Source: Bacteroidia bacterium | GTDB taxonomy: Bacteria > Bacteroidota > Bacteroidia > UKL13-3 | Reading direction: 5' to 3' | DNA: 64,000 bases | Assembly (NCBI GenBank): GCA_021740845.1 | Contig: JAIOYZ010000005.1 | Location: 67,693-131,692 of the forward strand | Shown here: positions 1 through 9,630 of the stretch, piece by piece | How the letters are laid out: every line of letters starts with the position of its first letter | Position numbering within the stretch: position 1 is the stretch's first letter | Program-made: the position numbers and the translations under genes | Notes under the pieces: model-generated | What the model saw: only the letters and a program-made list of their open reading frames with translations | Databases searched by the model: none | What the model was told of the DNA's origin: nothing

Positions 1-500
1 CTAGACCAGCAGTTGAAGCAGGCGAAAATTTAGGTTTTTTGCCAGGTGATTTAAAAGAAAAAATAGATCCTTATTTAAGGCCATTGTATGATGCTTTGGA
101 TGATATGATTCCTGCAGATAAGCTAAAATCATATATTGAGACTAGGGTTATTGAAATTGCTCCTATGGCCTTTATGCGAGGAAGAACTTTAGATAATGCT
201 TATGTAATTTTAGATGAGGCCCAAAACGCCACTGATTTGCAATTAAAAATGTTTTTGACCCGAATGGGTCCTAATGCAAAATTTATTATTACTGGTGATT
301 TAACCCAAATTGATTTACCGAAAAAATCTATGTCGGGATTAGTTAAAGCTGTAAAAATATTAGAAGGAATAAAGGGTATTGAGTTTGCCTACCTTACCTT
401 TGAAGATGTTGTTAGACATAGGTTGGTTAAGAATATAATAAAAGCATATGATAAAAGTGTTGATAATTTAATGGACCAAAGTACAACACCAAAATCATAA
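1..500 (+). CDS. phoH: PhoH family ATPase, C-terminal part (5' end cut by window)
   Basis: The open frame runs in from base 3 with no start codon, so this is the 3' part of a longer gene. The visible protein reads [20 protein letters not shown], the region following the P-loop in PhoH/YbeZ proteins, then the Walker B stretch VILDEAQN and the [10 protein letters not shown] segment typical of the family. PhoH proteins are cytoplasmic P-loop NTPases linked to RNA metabolism; the Walker A loop would lie upstream of the window. The next gene starts 12 bases after the stop, so they may be cotranscribed. Family assignment is firm; the exact cellular role is not deducible here. Confidence 0.93.
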   Translation, partial: RPAVEAGENLGFLPGDLKEKIDPYLRPLYDALDDMIPADKLKSYIETRVIEIAPMAFMRGRTLDNAYVILDEAQNATDLQLKMFLTRMGPNAKFIITGDLTQIDLPKKSMSGLVKAVKILEGIKGIEFAYLTFEDVVRHRLVKNIIKAYDKSVDNLMDQSTTPKS

Positions 501-512
501 TTAAAGGTATTT

Positions 513-1781
513 ATGAATACAAAAAAAGAAGTTCTTCTTATTGTAAATCAGGTAATGGAAAGTGGCATTTCTGCCATGAGTGCATTGCGAGCCAATAAGG
601 TAAGAACCTTTCTTTCTACATTAGGTATAACCATTGGTATTTTTTGCATCATAATGGTTTTGAGTATTGTTGATTCGTTGGAGAAAAACTTACAAGATAG
701 CGTTGATAGTTTGGGTAAGGACGTTGCTATTATTGAGAAATGGCCTTGGGAATTTGGTCCCGATTATAAATGGTGGAAATACATGAATAGGCCAAATCCT
801 AATTTGGATGAATTGGAAAAATTAGAAATGCAAACTACTTTAAGTAAAGGAATGGCACTTACCATTAATTTACCAAGTGTTGTATTAAAATATAAAAACT
901 TTAATGCCGAGAACGTTAATGGTTTGGCTGTTTCATTTGGTTACCCAGAAGTAAGGGAGTTTGAATTGGAGGCAGGAAGATATTTTACTGATAAAGAATC
1001 CAAAAATGGTGATCAAGTGGTAATGATTGGAGCCACCATAACTGAGAATTTATTTCCAAACTTAAACCCCTTGGAAAGGCAAATTAGAATTGGAGGAAAG
1101 GTATTTAGGGTTATTGGAGTTTTTAAGAAAGAGGGTGAAAGCATGATTGGTAATAGTTTAGATAATATTTTTATTATCCCTGTAAAAACTGCTGCCAATT
1201 TTGTAAGATTAAATGGACGGCAAATAAATAGTAGAATTCAAATAAAGGCAAAGGAAGGAATTAAAGTAGAACAATTAGAAAACGAGTTAAAAGGTGTTAT
1301 GCGTTCTATAAGAAAATTAAGGCCCAATGAGGAAGCCGATTTTGCCATTAACAAAACCACACTTCTTTCTAAACCATTAAAAAGTTTATTTGGAGTAGTT
1401 TCAATGGGAGGATGGATTATAGGTTTATTTGCAATTCTTGTTGGAGGTTTTGGAATTGCTAATATTATGTTTGTAAGTGTAAAAGAAAGAACTCAGCAAA
1501 TAGGAATTCAAAAATCATTAGGGGCAAAGAATTATTTTGTATTAATTGAATTTCTGGTTGAAGCTGTGGTACTTTGTATTGTAGGCGGGGGAATTGGTTT
1601 ACTAGCTGTTTTTATGATTACCCTCGGTGTTAAAGAATGGATGGATTTAAATTTATTTTTAAGCACAGCTAATATTATAACGGGTCTAATGGTTTCTGTT
1701 AGCATAGGATTAATTTCTGGATTTATTCCAGCCTATACAGCCTCCAAATTAGATCCTGTTGAAGCAATAAGAGCCAAGTAA
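513..1781 (+). CDS. MacB/FtsX-type ABC transporter permease
   Basis: 422 residues with the layout of MacB-like permeases: one N-terminal membrane segment near residues 33-55 (TLGITIGIFCIIMVLSIV), a large periplasmic MacB_PCD domain, then three C-terminal membrane segments (about 292-317, 345-372 and 383-408) forming the FtsX domain, with the conserved VKERTQQIGIQKSLGAK loop. Such permeases work with a separate ATPase in mechanotransmission, lipoprotein release or efflux. No ATPase gene is present beside it, so the partner must lie elsewhere or just outside the window. The ATG is 12 bases after phoH and the stop abuts the next ATG directly. Confidence 0.9.
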   Translation: MNTKKEVLLIVNQVMESGISAMSALRANKVRTFLSTLGITIGIFCIIMVLSIVDSLEKNLQDSVDSLGKDVAIIEKWPWEFGPDYKWWKYMNRPNPNLDELEKLEMQTTLSKGMALTINLPSVVLKYKNFNAENVNGLAVSFGYPEVREFELEAGRYFTDKESKNGDQVVMIGATITENLFPNLNPLERQIRIGGKVFRVIGVFKKEGESMIGNSLDNIFIIPVKTAANFVRLNGRQINSRIQIKAKEGIKVEQLENELKGVMRSIRKLRPNEEADFAINKTTLLSKPLKSLFGVVSMGGWIIGLFAILVGGFGIANIMFVSVKERTQQIGIQKSLGAKNYFVLIEFLVEAVVLCIVGGGIGLLAVFMITLGVKEWMDLNLFLSTANIITGLMVSVSIGLISGFIPAYTASKLDPVEAIRAK

Positions 1782-2651
1782 ATGTTTGTAAGTGGTTTTA
1801 CAATAGTTAGAAATGCAATTAAATATGATTATCCAGTTGTGGAGTCTATTTGTTCTATACTTCCATTATGCGATGAAGTGATTGTTTTAGTTGGAGAATC
1901 TTCAGATGATACTCTTGGTTTGATCCAATCTATTGGGTCTGAAAAAATAAAAATTCATCATTCTATTTGGGATGATAGCCTAAGAGAAGGCGGAAAGGTA
2001 TTGGCTGTAGAAACCGATAAAGCTTTTAAATTGGTTGACCCAAATAGCGATTGGTGTATATATATCCAAGCTGATGAATTGATAAATGATGCCTATTATA
2101 TGGAAATAAAATTGGCAATGGAAAGGCATTTAGACAACTCAAGTATAGAAGGTTTGTTATTTGCCTACCAACATTTCTTTGGCAATTTTAATTATTTGGC
2201 AGATTCTAGAAGTTATTATAGAAATGAAATTCGCATAATTAAAAATCTACCAGATATCCATTCCTACAGAGATGCCCAAGGATTTAGGAGAAATAATAGG
2301 AAATTAAAAGTAAAAAAATGTGGTGGTGAAATTTATCATTACGGTTGGGTAAGGCATCCCGAGGTAATGAAAGAAAAAATAAAAGACTTTCACCAACTAT
2401 GGCATAATGATGAATGGATTGCATCTCAGGAAAGTTTAATAAATGAATTTAACTACGATGAAATAGAAGCATTAATTCCATTTACAAAGAACCATCCTAT
2501 TTGTATGCAAGAACGGGTGAAAAATAAAAATTGGGATTTTAAACCCAAAATAGACCTTAGTAAGCGCAGTTTGAAGAAGAAATTTTTGTATTGGTTAGAA
2601 AAGAAAACTGGATATAGAGTTGGAGAATATAAAAATTATACTTTGATTTAA
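1782..2651 (+). CDS. Glycosyltransferase family 2-like protein
   Basis: 289 residues with a GT-A-like N-terminus: FTIVRNAIKYDYPVVESICS, then a DEVIVLVGESSDDT segment and IYIQADE near residue 105 where family-2 enzymes carry the DxD metal motif (here reduced to AD-E). The C-terminal third is rich in Lys and Trp and not recognisable. The ATG follows the permease stop with no gap (TAAATG), which suggests translational coupling. The next gene is an O-antigen ligase-like membrane protein 2 bases later, so a role in surface glycan assembly is a reasonable inference. Donor and acceptor sugars are unknown. Confidence 0.78.
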   Translation: MFVSGFTIVRNAIKYDYPVVESICSILPLCDEVIVLVGESSDDTLGLIQSIGSEKIKIHHSIWDDSLREGGKVLAVETDKAFKLVDPNSDWCIYIQADELINDAYYMEIKLAMERHLDNSSIEGLLFAYQHFFGNFNYLADSRSYYRNEIRIIKNLPDIHSYRDAQGFRRNNRKLKVKKCGGEIYHYGWVRHPEVMKEKIKDFHQLWHNDEWIASQESLINEFNYDEIEALIPFTKNHPICMQERVKNKNWDFKPKIDLSKRSLKKKFLYWLEKKTGYRVGEYKNYTLI

Positions 2652-2653
2652 CC

Positions 2654-3898
2654 ATGGAAAATTTCAAAGGGAAGCTCTTCTTTTGGTCTTGTTTGCTGTT
2701 AACAATTGGTATGTTAGTTTTAGATTTCGTTCGCATTATGCCAAGTGTTGGAATGATTTTAATTGCCTTACTGGGAATTAGTTATTGGGTTCAAAAAGAA
2801 AATAAAGAAGTATTAAAGGCTAATAAAATCCCATTCTTAATTCTAACTATTGGTTTTTTGGCCTTACTCCCATCCTACTTTTATTCTGATAACCACAAGT
2901 ATTTGTTCGAAAAATGGCAAATAGGAATTCCCTATTTGATTTTGCCCCTAGCGTTTATAAAGATTCCTAAACTATCCTCAAAATTACATTATCTCCTTTA
3001 CGAGATTTACTTCTATTGCATATTAATTATTGGAGGTTTTGCATTTGTTTTTTACTTGTTGAACCAACAAATCATTAACCAATTATATTTAGAAAGTAAG
3101 GTAATGCCAACACTTTTAAGTCACCACCCTACTTTAAGTTTGATGTTGGTTTTTGCTATATATTGTGCCTATTGGTTATTTCTAAATAAGAAAATTTATA
3201 AATATGAAGTAGAAAAGAAAGTATATGTATTTGGTGGCATTTTCCTATTTATTTTCATCCATGTATTCTCAGTTAGAAGTGGATTATTGGCCTTGTATTT
3301 TGTAATTCTATTAGAATTAGGAAAATTAATTCTTCAGAAGAAACAATATAAATTTGGAATCTTAGCCGGGTTAGGAATCATTTTAGTGGGAGGAGCTACC
3401 CTTTTTTTATCACCAACCTTTAGTAATAAGATAGCCAACACAACCCAAGATTTAAATAATTACCAAAACAAGGGAAGTGCAAATAACCAAAGCCTTGGAA
3501 GTAGAATTATTTCTTATAAAAACTCCATTCAAATAGCAAATGAAAGTGGATGGCTCTTAGGTTGTGGGTTAGGAGACCTTGAAGATTTAAATTTAGCAAT
3601 TTTTGCTAAAGAATATCCTGATGTTAGTAAACCAATTATCCCGCACAATCAGTTCTTATTTTATCTTGCTTCTATTGGAATTATTGGCACCTTGATTTTT
3701 GTTTTTAGCTTTTATTTTCCATTATTTTATCAAAAAGGATACACAGATAGTTTATTCTTTGTTCATATGATTATTATGTCAATTGGGTTCCAATTTGAAG
3801 CGCCGTTAGAAAGTCAAATTGGAGTGGCCTATTCCTTGGTTTTTATCTTATTGCCCCTGCATCAAAAATTTGGACCTCAAAAGTTAAAATCAAATTAA
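2654..3898 (+). CDS. O-antigen ligase / Wzy-like polymerase family membrane protein
   Basis: 414 residues with about ten hydrophobic segments across the length. The Wzy_C hallmarks are visible: an Arg in a SVRSGLLAL membrane segment, a long soluble loop at about residues 255-310, and the PHNQFLFYLASIGIIG motif near residues 328-343 that follows the loop in O-antigen ligases. These inner-membrane enzymes join or polymerise lipid-linked glycans on the periplasmic side. Whether it is a ligase or polymerase cannot be told from sequence. It closes the run of tightly packed plus-strand genes from phoH. Confidence 0.8.
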   Translation: MENFKGKLFFWSCLLLTIGMLVLDFVRIMPSVGMILIALLGISYWVQKENKEVLKANKIPFLILTIGFLALLPSYFYSDNHKYLFEKWQIGIPYLILPLAFIKIPKLSSKLHYLLYEIYFYCILIIGGFAFVFYLLNQQIINQLYLESKVMPTLLSHHPTLSLMLVFAIYCAYWLFLNKKIYKYEVEKKVYVFGGIFLFIFIHVFSVRSGLLALYFVILLELGKLILQKKQYKFGILAGLGIILVGGATLFLSPTFSNKIANTTQDLNNYQNKGSANNQSLGSRIISYKNSIQIANESGWLLGCGLGDLEDLNLAIFAKEYPDVSKPIIPHNQFLFYLASIGIIGTLIFVFSFYFPLFYQKGYTDSLFFVHMIIMSIGFQFEAPLESQIGVAYSLVFILLPLHQKFGPQKLKSN

Positions 3899-3986
3899 TA
3901 TTGACAATTTTTTGTCATTGAAATGTCAGTTTGAATAAATAATTATAGTAATTATTCTAATTGTTAAAAAATTACAAACTTATTGC

Positions 3987-4016
3987 TTGGATAATTCGCT
4001 GAGAAAAAGATATTTG
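3987..4016 (+). promoter_or_regulatory. Candidate promoter of the M36 protease gene
   Basis: TTG at 3987-3989, then 19 bases, then GATATTTG at 4009-4016, one mismatch from the Bacteroidota minus-7 consensus TAnnTTTG. It lies 48 bases before the ATG of the protease in the 166-bp gap after the O-antigen ligase-like gene. Spacing fits; the assignment is by pattern only. Confidence 0.35.
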
Positions 4017-4064
4017 ACCTAATATCCATTTTTAGAAGGAAATAAAACAACGCAAAAAGCAAGA

Positions 4065-6689
4065 ATGAAAAAAAAATTACTTCAGTTATTCGCCATTCCA
4101 TTGTTTTCTTTAGGGTTGAATGCCCAGGTTAGCAATCAAAAAATCAATGATGAATTTAACAAGGCACTTAAACTTGAAAGATTCATTTCACCTGAGGAAG
4201 TTCAGTTTGTGATAACCTCATCTTATACCAGCAAGCACAATGGTGTAACTCATGTTTATGCAAACCAAATTGTTAATGGTGTTGAAATAATGAATGTAAA
4301 TGCAGATATGCATTTGAGCAAAGAAGGAAACATGATTGCTTACCATCATAATTTTATTCCTAACTTGTCACAAAAAGCGATTCCTACCCAGCAAAAGTTA
4401 ACTGCCATTGATGCCTTAAATAAGGGTTTATTAAATGAAGGTATGGTTCCAATGGGTATGAACCAAAAAGCACCAATCATAGAAATGGGTAAAATGGTTT
4501 GGTTTGACCCAAGCATATCATCTGAAAAATTAGCAGTTAAAGGAGCCTATTTTGCACAAGCAGATAAAATTAGTTTAATCTGGCAGACAGAGTTTTATAA
4601 TGATGAAACTCACGATTGGTGGAACATAAAGGTGGATGCAATTTCTGGAGAAATTTTAGAAAAAATCAATTATACCAATTTTTGTAATCCAAGTGAAATA
4701 AGTTCTCATATTGCCCATCCTAAGAACTCATTTATTTTTGAGGATGAACCACAAGTTGTTTTAGGCAAAAAAGCTAGTTCTCCGCAATACAATGTATTTC
4801 CTTTACCTCTAGAAAGCCCAGCAAGAGGTCCAAGAGAATTAGTAAGCAATACAGCCTCTGCAAACGCTTCACCTTATGGCTGGCACGATACAGATGGTGT
4901 AGTAGGAAATGAATTTATGATTACAAGAGGAAATAATGTTTGGGCTAAAGATGATACGCTGGCCAATAACGGAACCTCTGGAGGATTCTCTCCAAATGGT
5001 GGCGATTCCTTAATTTTCGATTTCCCTTATGATGTAAAAGCAAAACCTAGAAATAATTTGAGTTCAGCTATTGTTAACTTATTTTATTGGAATAACATTA
5101 TTCATGATATCATGTTTGAGTATGGTTTTAATGAGGAGGCTGGAAATTTCCAACAAAAGAATTATTCTGGGAAAGGCCTTGGTAAAGATTTTGTAAATGC
5201 AGATGCTCAAGACGGAAGTGGAACAAGCAATGCTAATTTTTCTACACCAGTAGACGGGCAAAATGGTAGAATGCAAATGTATTTATGGCCAACTAGCGGC
5301 GCGGCAACTTCAAACAATACTTTAGGCGTTATTTCTCCTTCAAGCATTAAAGGAGTTTTTTATGGTCCGCAATCTGTTGCTGGACCTAGGCTTTCGGCCA
5401 ATGGTTTGAAAGGAAAAATTGTATTGGTTTTGGATGGCAATGGTACAACAAGTAATGGTTGTGATTCTTTCTCTAATGCATCCGAAATTGCTGGTAATAT
5501 TGCATTAATAGATAGATCAGGTTCATGCGGAACACAATCTGCTACAAACAGAACTAAAATCAAAAAAGCTCAAGCTGCAGGAGCTATTGCAGTAATTTTC
5601 GCCCATGCAACTAATGGAATTACTCCAACTGCTGTAAATGGAACTGATAATGCAATTACAATTCCATCTATTACTATTGGTTATGGAACAGGTGTTATGA
5701 TTAAAACAGCATTGCAATCAGACTCTGTAATAGCTATTTTATTTGATTCTTCTGAATACAATACCGCAACTGTTTATGATAGCGATTTAGACAATGGTGT
5801 AATTGCCCATGAATATGGACATGGAATTTCAACCCGTTTAACAGGTGGACCAGCAAACTCATCTTGCTTAGGAAATCAAGAGCAAGCAGGTGAAGGTTGG
5901 AGCGATTTCTTTGCATTAGCATTAACTACAAGAACTTGGGAAACAAGCACTGGTGCCGCAAGAGGAATTGGAACTTGGGTAATTGATGAAGATTCTACTG
6001 GCTTAGGAATTAGGGATTATAGGTATTCAAGAAATATGACTATTAACCCAATGACCTATAATAGAATTAAAACTTTGAGTGTTCCTCACGGTGTTGGTTC
6101 TGTTTTTTGTACCATGTTATATGATATCTATTGGGACATGATTGACTTATATGGTTTTGATCCAGACTGGTATAATGGTAACGGAGGAAACAACAAAACC
6201 ATGCAATTGGTAATTGATGGATTGAAACTTCAAAAATGTAACCCTGGATTTGTGGATATGAGGAATGCAATAATTTTAGCAGATTCTATAAATAACAATG
6301 GAATTCACAAAGATTTATTATGGAAAGCATTTGCTAGAAGAGGTTTAGGTTTTTATGCCAATCAAGGATCAAGCACAAGCAGAACAGATGGAACAGAAAG
6401 CTTTGCCTTACCTCCTGTTACTGGTTTGAACCAAGTAAATCAAGATTTTCAATATAGAATGTATCCAAACCCTTCGCATACACAAATTACAGTAGATGTT
6501 TTTGGTGGAGCAAAAATTAGCGGAATTGAGATTTTTGATATCACTGGAAAATCGGTTCAAACAGAAACTTTTAGTAATACAAATTTACCAAGTGCTACTT
6601 TACATTTAAACAACCACCCTAAAGGTTATTACTTAGTAAAGGTGGAAAGCACCGAAGGCGTTTCATTCCAAAAATTATTGATTGATTAA
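4065..6689 (+). CDS. Secreted M36 (fungalysin-type) metallopeptidase with PA domain and T9SS type A tail
   Basis: 874 residues. An N-terminal signal peptide ends near LGLNAQ. An FTP-type propeptide region follows (residues about 30-190), then the catalytic part, interrupted by a PA domain at about residues 415-560 (NGTTSNGCDSF...SGSCGTQSATNRTKIKKAQAAGA). The zinc motif HEYGH is at residues 582-586, with the third ligand Glu in GEGWSDFF at residue 610, as expected of fungalysins. The last 75 residues (from YPNPSHTQITV, with GYYLVKV) form a type A T9SS sorting domain, so the enzyme should cross the outer membrane through type IX secretion. It appears monocistronic, with its own terminator. Confidence 0.95.
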   Translation: MKKKLLQLFAIPLFSLGLNAQVSNQKINDEFNKALKLERFISPEEVQFVITSSYTSKHNGVTHVYANQIVNGVEIMNVNADMHLSKEGNMIAYHHNFIPNLSQKAIPTQQKLTAIDALNKGLLNEGMVPMGMNQKAPIIEMGKMVWFDPSISSEKLAVKGAYFAQADKISLIWQTEFYNDETHDWWNIKVDAISGEILEKINYTNFCNPSEISSHIAHPKNSFIFEDEPQVVLGKKASSPQYNVFPLPLESPARGPRELVSNTASANASPYGWHDTDGVVGNEFMITRGNNVWAKDDTLANNGTSGGFSPNGGDSLIFDFPYDVKAKPRNNLSSAIVNLFYWNNIIHDIMFEYGFNEEAGNFQQKNYSGKGLGKDFVNADAQDGSGTSNANFSTPVDGQNGRMQMYLWPTSGAATSNNTLGVISPSSIKGVFYGPQSVAGPRLSANGLKGKIVLVLDGNGTTSNGCDSFSNASEIAGNIALIDRSGSCGTQSATNRTKIKKAQAAGAIAVIFAHATNGITPTAVNGTDNAITIPSITIGYGTGVMIKTALQSDSVIAILFDSSEYNTATVYDSDLDNGVIAHEYGHGISTRLTGGPANSSCLGNQEQAGEGWSDFFALALTTRTWETSTGAARGIGTWVIDEDSTGLGIRDYRYSRNMTINPMTYNRIKTLSVPHGVGSVFCTMLYDIYWDMIDLYGFDPDWYNGNGGNNKTMQLVIDGLKLQKCNPGFVDMRNAIILADSINNNGIHKDLLWKAFARRGLGFYANQGSSTSRTDGTESFALPPVTGLNQVNQDFQYRMYPNPSHTQITVDVFGGAKISGIEIFDITGKSVQTETFSNTNLPSATLHLNNHPKGYYLVKVESTEGVSFQKLLID

Positions 6690-6706
6690 AAATTAAGATA
6701 TCTTTT

Positions 6707-6738
6707 AAAAAAAGGCGGCTTATTTGTCGCCTTTTTTT
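6707..6738 (+). terminator. Rho-independent terminator after the M36 protease
   Basis: AAAAAAAGGCG at 6707-6717 pairs with CGCCTTTTTTT at 6728-6738 across a 10-base loop. The stem ends in a run of seven T. It lies 18 bases after the protease stop and before the transporter start. Confidence 0.85.
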
Positions 6739-6766
6739 ATGTTTGTAACTTAAGCCAAGTGAGGTG

Positions 6767-7957
6767 ATGGCGCCAAACAGATTTAAACATTTTAAGAAAA
6801 TTCTTTTTCTATTGGATGTGCTTAAATTAGCATTTACTGCATTTGGCGGACCACAAGTTCATTATACTCAATTTAGGAAGCATCTTGTTAAGAAGAAAAA
6901 CTATTTAACGGAAGATGAATTGTATGAACTCAATTCATTTTGCAGTATGTTGCCTGGCCCAACTTCTACGCAAACCATAACCACTATTGGTTACAAAATG
7001 GGAGGACCCACTTTTGCTTTTTTTACTTTAGGAATTTGGATTTTACCTGCTTGTTTGGCAATGGGAACACTTGCAATTTTATTAACTAATTTAGCAATGG
7101 ATCATCCAAAGTTGGAGTTTCTAAAATTTCTTCAACCCATGGCAAGTGGTTTTTTAATTTTTGGCGCATATAAATTTATTCAGCTGTTTGTAACAAAAAG
7201 GTACCATTGGGCGCTATTAATAGGCACAGCATTTTTTGGCATATTATATCAATCTCCTTTTTTAATTCCGGTAATGCTAATTTTAGGAGGCCTTATTTCA
7301 AGTTATATAAATACCAGAGGATTGGTTGAAAAACCAGCACCTATTAAAAATATTAGGTGGGAGAATTTAATATTATATGCAGGAATTTTTATTACTGCGG
7401 CGATAGTGGGCGTTGCAACCCACAATAGATTTTTCTTGCTATTTGAAAATAATTTTCGGTATGGAAGTATTGTTTTTGGAGGAGGAAACGTATTAATCCC
7501 CTTAATGTTTAATCAATTTGTGGAGTACAAGCATTATATGGAGGCTCCAGAATTTCTCGCTGGATTAGGCTTTTTACAAGCCATGCCAGGACCCGTATTT
7601 TCATTTGCCACTTTTGCAGGTGCGATGAGCATGAAAGAGTATGGTTTTTTTGGTCAGTTGTTGGGAATGATTGCAGGAACAGCAGGTATTTTCTTGCCAG
7701 GTATTCTTATGATATTTTTTGTTTATCCGATTTGGAATCAAATTAAGAATTTTGCACCAGTGAAAAACGCTATTGAAGGAATAAATGCTGCCTCCGCTGG
7801 CTTGGTTGTTACTTCCGCATATCTCCTTTTTTTGCCAGTTGAGTTAAATGAGGAAAATATGCTCGTATTGTTAACAACATTATTCTTATTATTGTCAACC
7901 AAAGTGCCAAGCCCAATAATTGTGCTTGCCTGTATAATTGGAGGTTATTTCTTTTAA
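6767..7957 (+). CDS. chrA: Chromate transporter (CHR) family protein
   Basis: Two homologous CHR halves are visible: the first around residues 14-100 (KLAFTAFGGPQVHYTQF, then SMLPGPTSTQ), the second around 225-320 (RYGSIVFGGGNVLIPLM, then QAMPGPVFSFATFAG). The paired FGG and MPGP motifs mark full-length, two-domain ChrA proteins, inner-membrane carriers that export chromate in characterised members. The physiological substrate here is unproven. I chose the ATG at 6767; an in-frame GTG sits directly before it at 6764. The stop overlaps the next start by one base (TAATG). Confidence 0.88.
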   Translation: MAPNRFKHFKKILFLLDVLKLAFTAFGGPQVHYTQFRKHLVKKKNYLTEDELYELNSFCSMLPGPTSTQTITTIGYKMGGPTFAFFTLGIWILPACLAMGTLAILLTNLAMDHPKLEFLKFLQPMASGFLIFGAYKFIQLFVTKRYHWALLIGTAFFGILYQSPFLIPVMLILGGLISSYINTRGLVEKPAPIKNIRWENLILYAGIFITAAIVGVATHNRFFLLFENNFRYGSIVFGGGNVLIPLMFNQFVEYKHYMEAPEFLAGLGFLQAMPGPVFSFATFAGAMSMKEYGFFGQLLGMIAGTAGIFLPGILMIFFVYPIWNQIKNFAPVKNAIEGINAASAGLVVTSAYLLFLPVELNEENMLVLLTTLFLLLSTKVPSPIIVLACIIGGYFF

Positions 7958-8604
7958 TGAATGCTTTAAAAATATTTTTATTCTCTTTGTTGGTTTTGCT
8001 TTTGGCTCCTTCCAAACAAGCACATGCACAAGTATCTAAAAACGATTCTGACTTAGTACAATTTACTGGGTTTGTGGTGAATTATGATTCTACCAAAACC
8101 ATACCCTTTGTAACTATAAGAATTAATGGTACCAGCAGAGGAACCTATTCTGATATGCAAGGTTACTTTTCATTTGTAGCTAAGCGCTCAGATGTTTTGG
8201 TATTTAGTTGTATTGGGTTTGAACCTAGGTATTTTGAACTACCTAAATTTTCTAATGGATCCAAATTTAAAAGTGTTGTTGCATTGGTAGAAGATACCTT
8301 TAGAATGGAAGAGGTTGTAATTATTGGAAGGCCCACCGCAGAACAAATGGATTATATGTTTTCGAGGACCCAATTGCCACAAAACGATTATTTATTGGCT
8401 CAACAAAATTTAAGGAGAAAACCACTCTCTGAAGAAGCCATGAATTTACCTAATGATGCAGAAAGCAATGCCAGATGGCGTTTTAATGATTATGCCAACA
8501 AGGCTTATTATGCTGGGCAAACACAACCTATACCGGTATTGGATGTTTTTGCTTGGAGTAAGTTCATTAAATCACTTCAAAACGGCGACCTCAAAAGAAA
8601 ATAA
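7957..8604 (+). CDS. Exported protein with carboxypeptidase regulatory-like domain
   Basis: 215 residues: a signal peptide (LFSLLVLLLAPSKQAHAQ), then a CarboxypepD_reg-like beta-sandwich at about residues 37-115 (FTGFVVNYDSTKTIPFVTI, GTSRGTYSDMQGYFSFVAK, VFSCIGFEP), as found at the N-terminus of SusC-type receptors and alone in small periplasmic proteins. The C-terminal half (RRKPLSEEAMNLPNDAESN) has no family I recognise. It overlaps the transporter stop by one base and should be cotranslated with it, though a functional link is not obvious. It carries one copy of the GGTTTGAACC motif at 8216-8225. Confidence 0.8.
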   Translation: MNALKIFLFSLLVLLLAPSKQAHAQVSKNDSDLVQFTGFVVNYDSTKTIPFVTIRINGTSRGTYSDMQGYFSFVAKRSDVLVFSCIGFEPRYFELPKFSNGSKFKSVVALVEDTFRMEEVVIIGRPTAEQMDYMFSRTQLPQNDYLLAQQNLRRKPLSEEAMNLPNDAESNARWRFNDYANKAYYAGQTQPIPVLDVFAWSKFIKSLQNGDLKRK

Positions 8605-8707
8605 ATACTTATTGTACTGTAAATAAGTCAAACAGCGTTGTTTATTGTTCAAAGGTTTAAAAGGTAGCAAAGGTATTTTTGAACCAAATTTTAATTTTAC
8701 CAACGAT

Positions 8708-9547
8708 ATGGCAGCTGAACACTATTACGTTGATCGGGAAGATCACAAGCATAATTATTTTGGTATTCTAGGAACTACCTTGGTTCATGGAATTATTTTC
8801 GCTGTATTGTTTTTAACTGTATTGTATCCGCCTGATCCACCACTTGAATTTCAAGGTATGCAAATGAATTTGGGCGAGGAAAACATGGGAGGACCCTCCA
8901 ATACTAATGTTCCAGAACCACAACAAACTGAAAGTTATGTTCCCATTAGTGAGCAAACGGAGGAAACCCCACCAATAACTTCTGAAGATCCGGAGAGTGT
9001 TGATATTAAGACTAAGCCTGAAAAGAAACCGAATGAAGTTGTTAATGCAAAACCTAAAGCGGAAGAAAAAAAGCCTCAACTTGAGTTGCCAAAAAAGGTA
9101 AACGAGGCAGCATTATTCAAAAGAAAAACAAATAATAATACTGGAGAAGGAGGTAGAGGAGATGGAGAAATACCAGGTAACCAAGGAGAACCTGATGGGG
9201 TAGATGGCGGCGACCCACATGGCCAAGGTCAAGGGGAAAGCGGTTATGGAACTGAAGAAACTGGTCCAGATGGGATTAGCTTTGTACTTTCAGGAAGAAA
9301 AGTAAAGCAATTGCCAGAAATTGAGGACCACTCAAAATCGGTTGGAAAAGTTGTTGTACGAATTGTTGTAAACCGCGAAGGCAAAGTTATAAAAGCTGTG
9401 CCAGGGCAGGTTGGTAGCACCACAACAGAAATTGCGTTGTTAAATAAAGCAAAAGAAGGTGCAATGAAAACTAAGTTCTCCTCGAGAGAAGATGGACCAG
9501 ATGAGCAATATGGTTCTATGACCTTTGTATTTAGGTTCAGACCATAA
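8708..9547 (+). CDS. TonB-like energy transducer
   Basis: 279 residues from the ATG at 8708. One membrane anchor (YFGILGTTLVHGIIFAVLFL, residues about 17-38) is followed by a Pro/Glu/Lys-rich periplasmic linker, a Gly-rich segment, and a C-terminal TonB-type domain (SVGKVVVRIVVNREGKVIKA through MTFVFRFRP). TonB transmits proton-motive-force energy to outer-membrane receptors. No exbB or exbD is next to it, although in many Bacteroidota a tonB of this type sits between exbD and folC; folC is the next gene here. An upstream TTG at 8645 would add 21 residues before the anchor and is less likely. Confidence 0.88.
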   Translation: MAAEHYYVDREDHKHNYFGILGTTLVHGIIFAVLFLTVLYPPDPPLEFQGMQMNLGEENMGGPSNTNVPEPQQTESYVPISEQTEETPPITSEDPESVDIKTKPEKKPNEVVNAKPKAEEKKPQLELPKKVNEAALFKRKTNNNTGEGGRGDGEIPGNQGEPDGVDGGDPHGQGQGESGYGTEETGPDGISFVLSGRKVKQLPEIEDHSKSVGKVVVRIVVNREGKVIKAVPGQVGSTTTEIALLNKAKEGAMKTKFSSREDGPDEQYGSMTFVFRFRP

Positions 9548-9573
9548 ATTATTATTAATTCTAATTATTTCCT

Positions 9574-9603
9574 TTTGAATTGCGCTTAGCAATAGTAATT
9601 TCG
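9574..9603 (+). promoter_or_regulatory. Candidate promoter of folC
   Basis: TTTG at 9574-9577, 18 bases, then TAATTTCG at 9596-9603. This fits the TTTG/TAnnTTTG pattern with C in place of T at the seventh position, a variant shared by several other starts in this window. The folC TTG start is 27 bases further on. Confidence 0.42.
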
Positions 9604-9630
9604 AGGCTTCAATAAATGTAGCCAAAGAAA

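Noticed and set aside
1782-3898. A horizontally acquired glycan island
   Set aside because: Base composition and style look like the neighbours, and there are no mobile-element borders.
5079-5922. Minus-strand open frames opposite the M36 protease
   Set aside because: Cys/Ser-rich, low-complexity translations antisense to a clear gene; shadow frames.
8674-8681. TATTTTTG as a promoter for the TonB-like gene
   Set aside because: A good minus-7 match, but the nearest TTG upstream is 26 bases away, outside the usual spacing.
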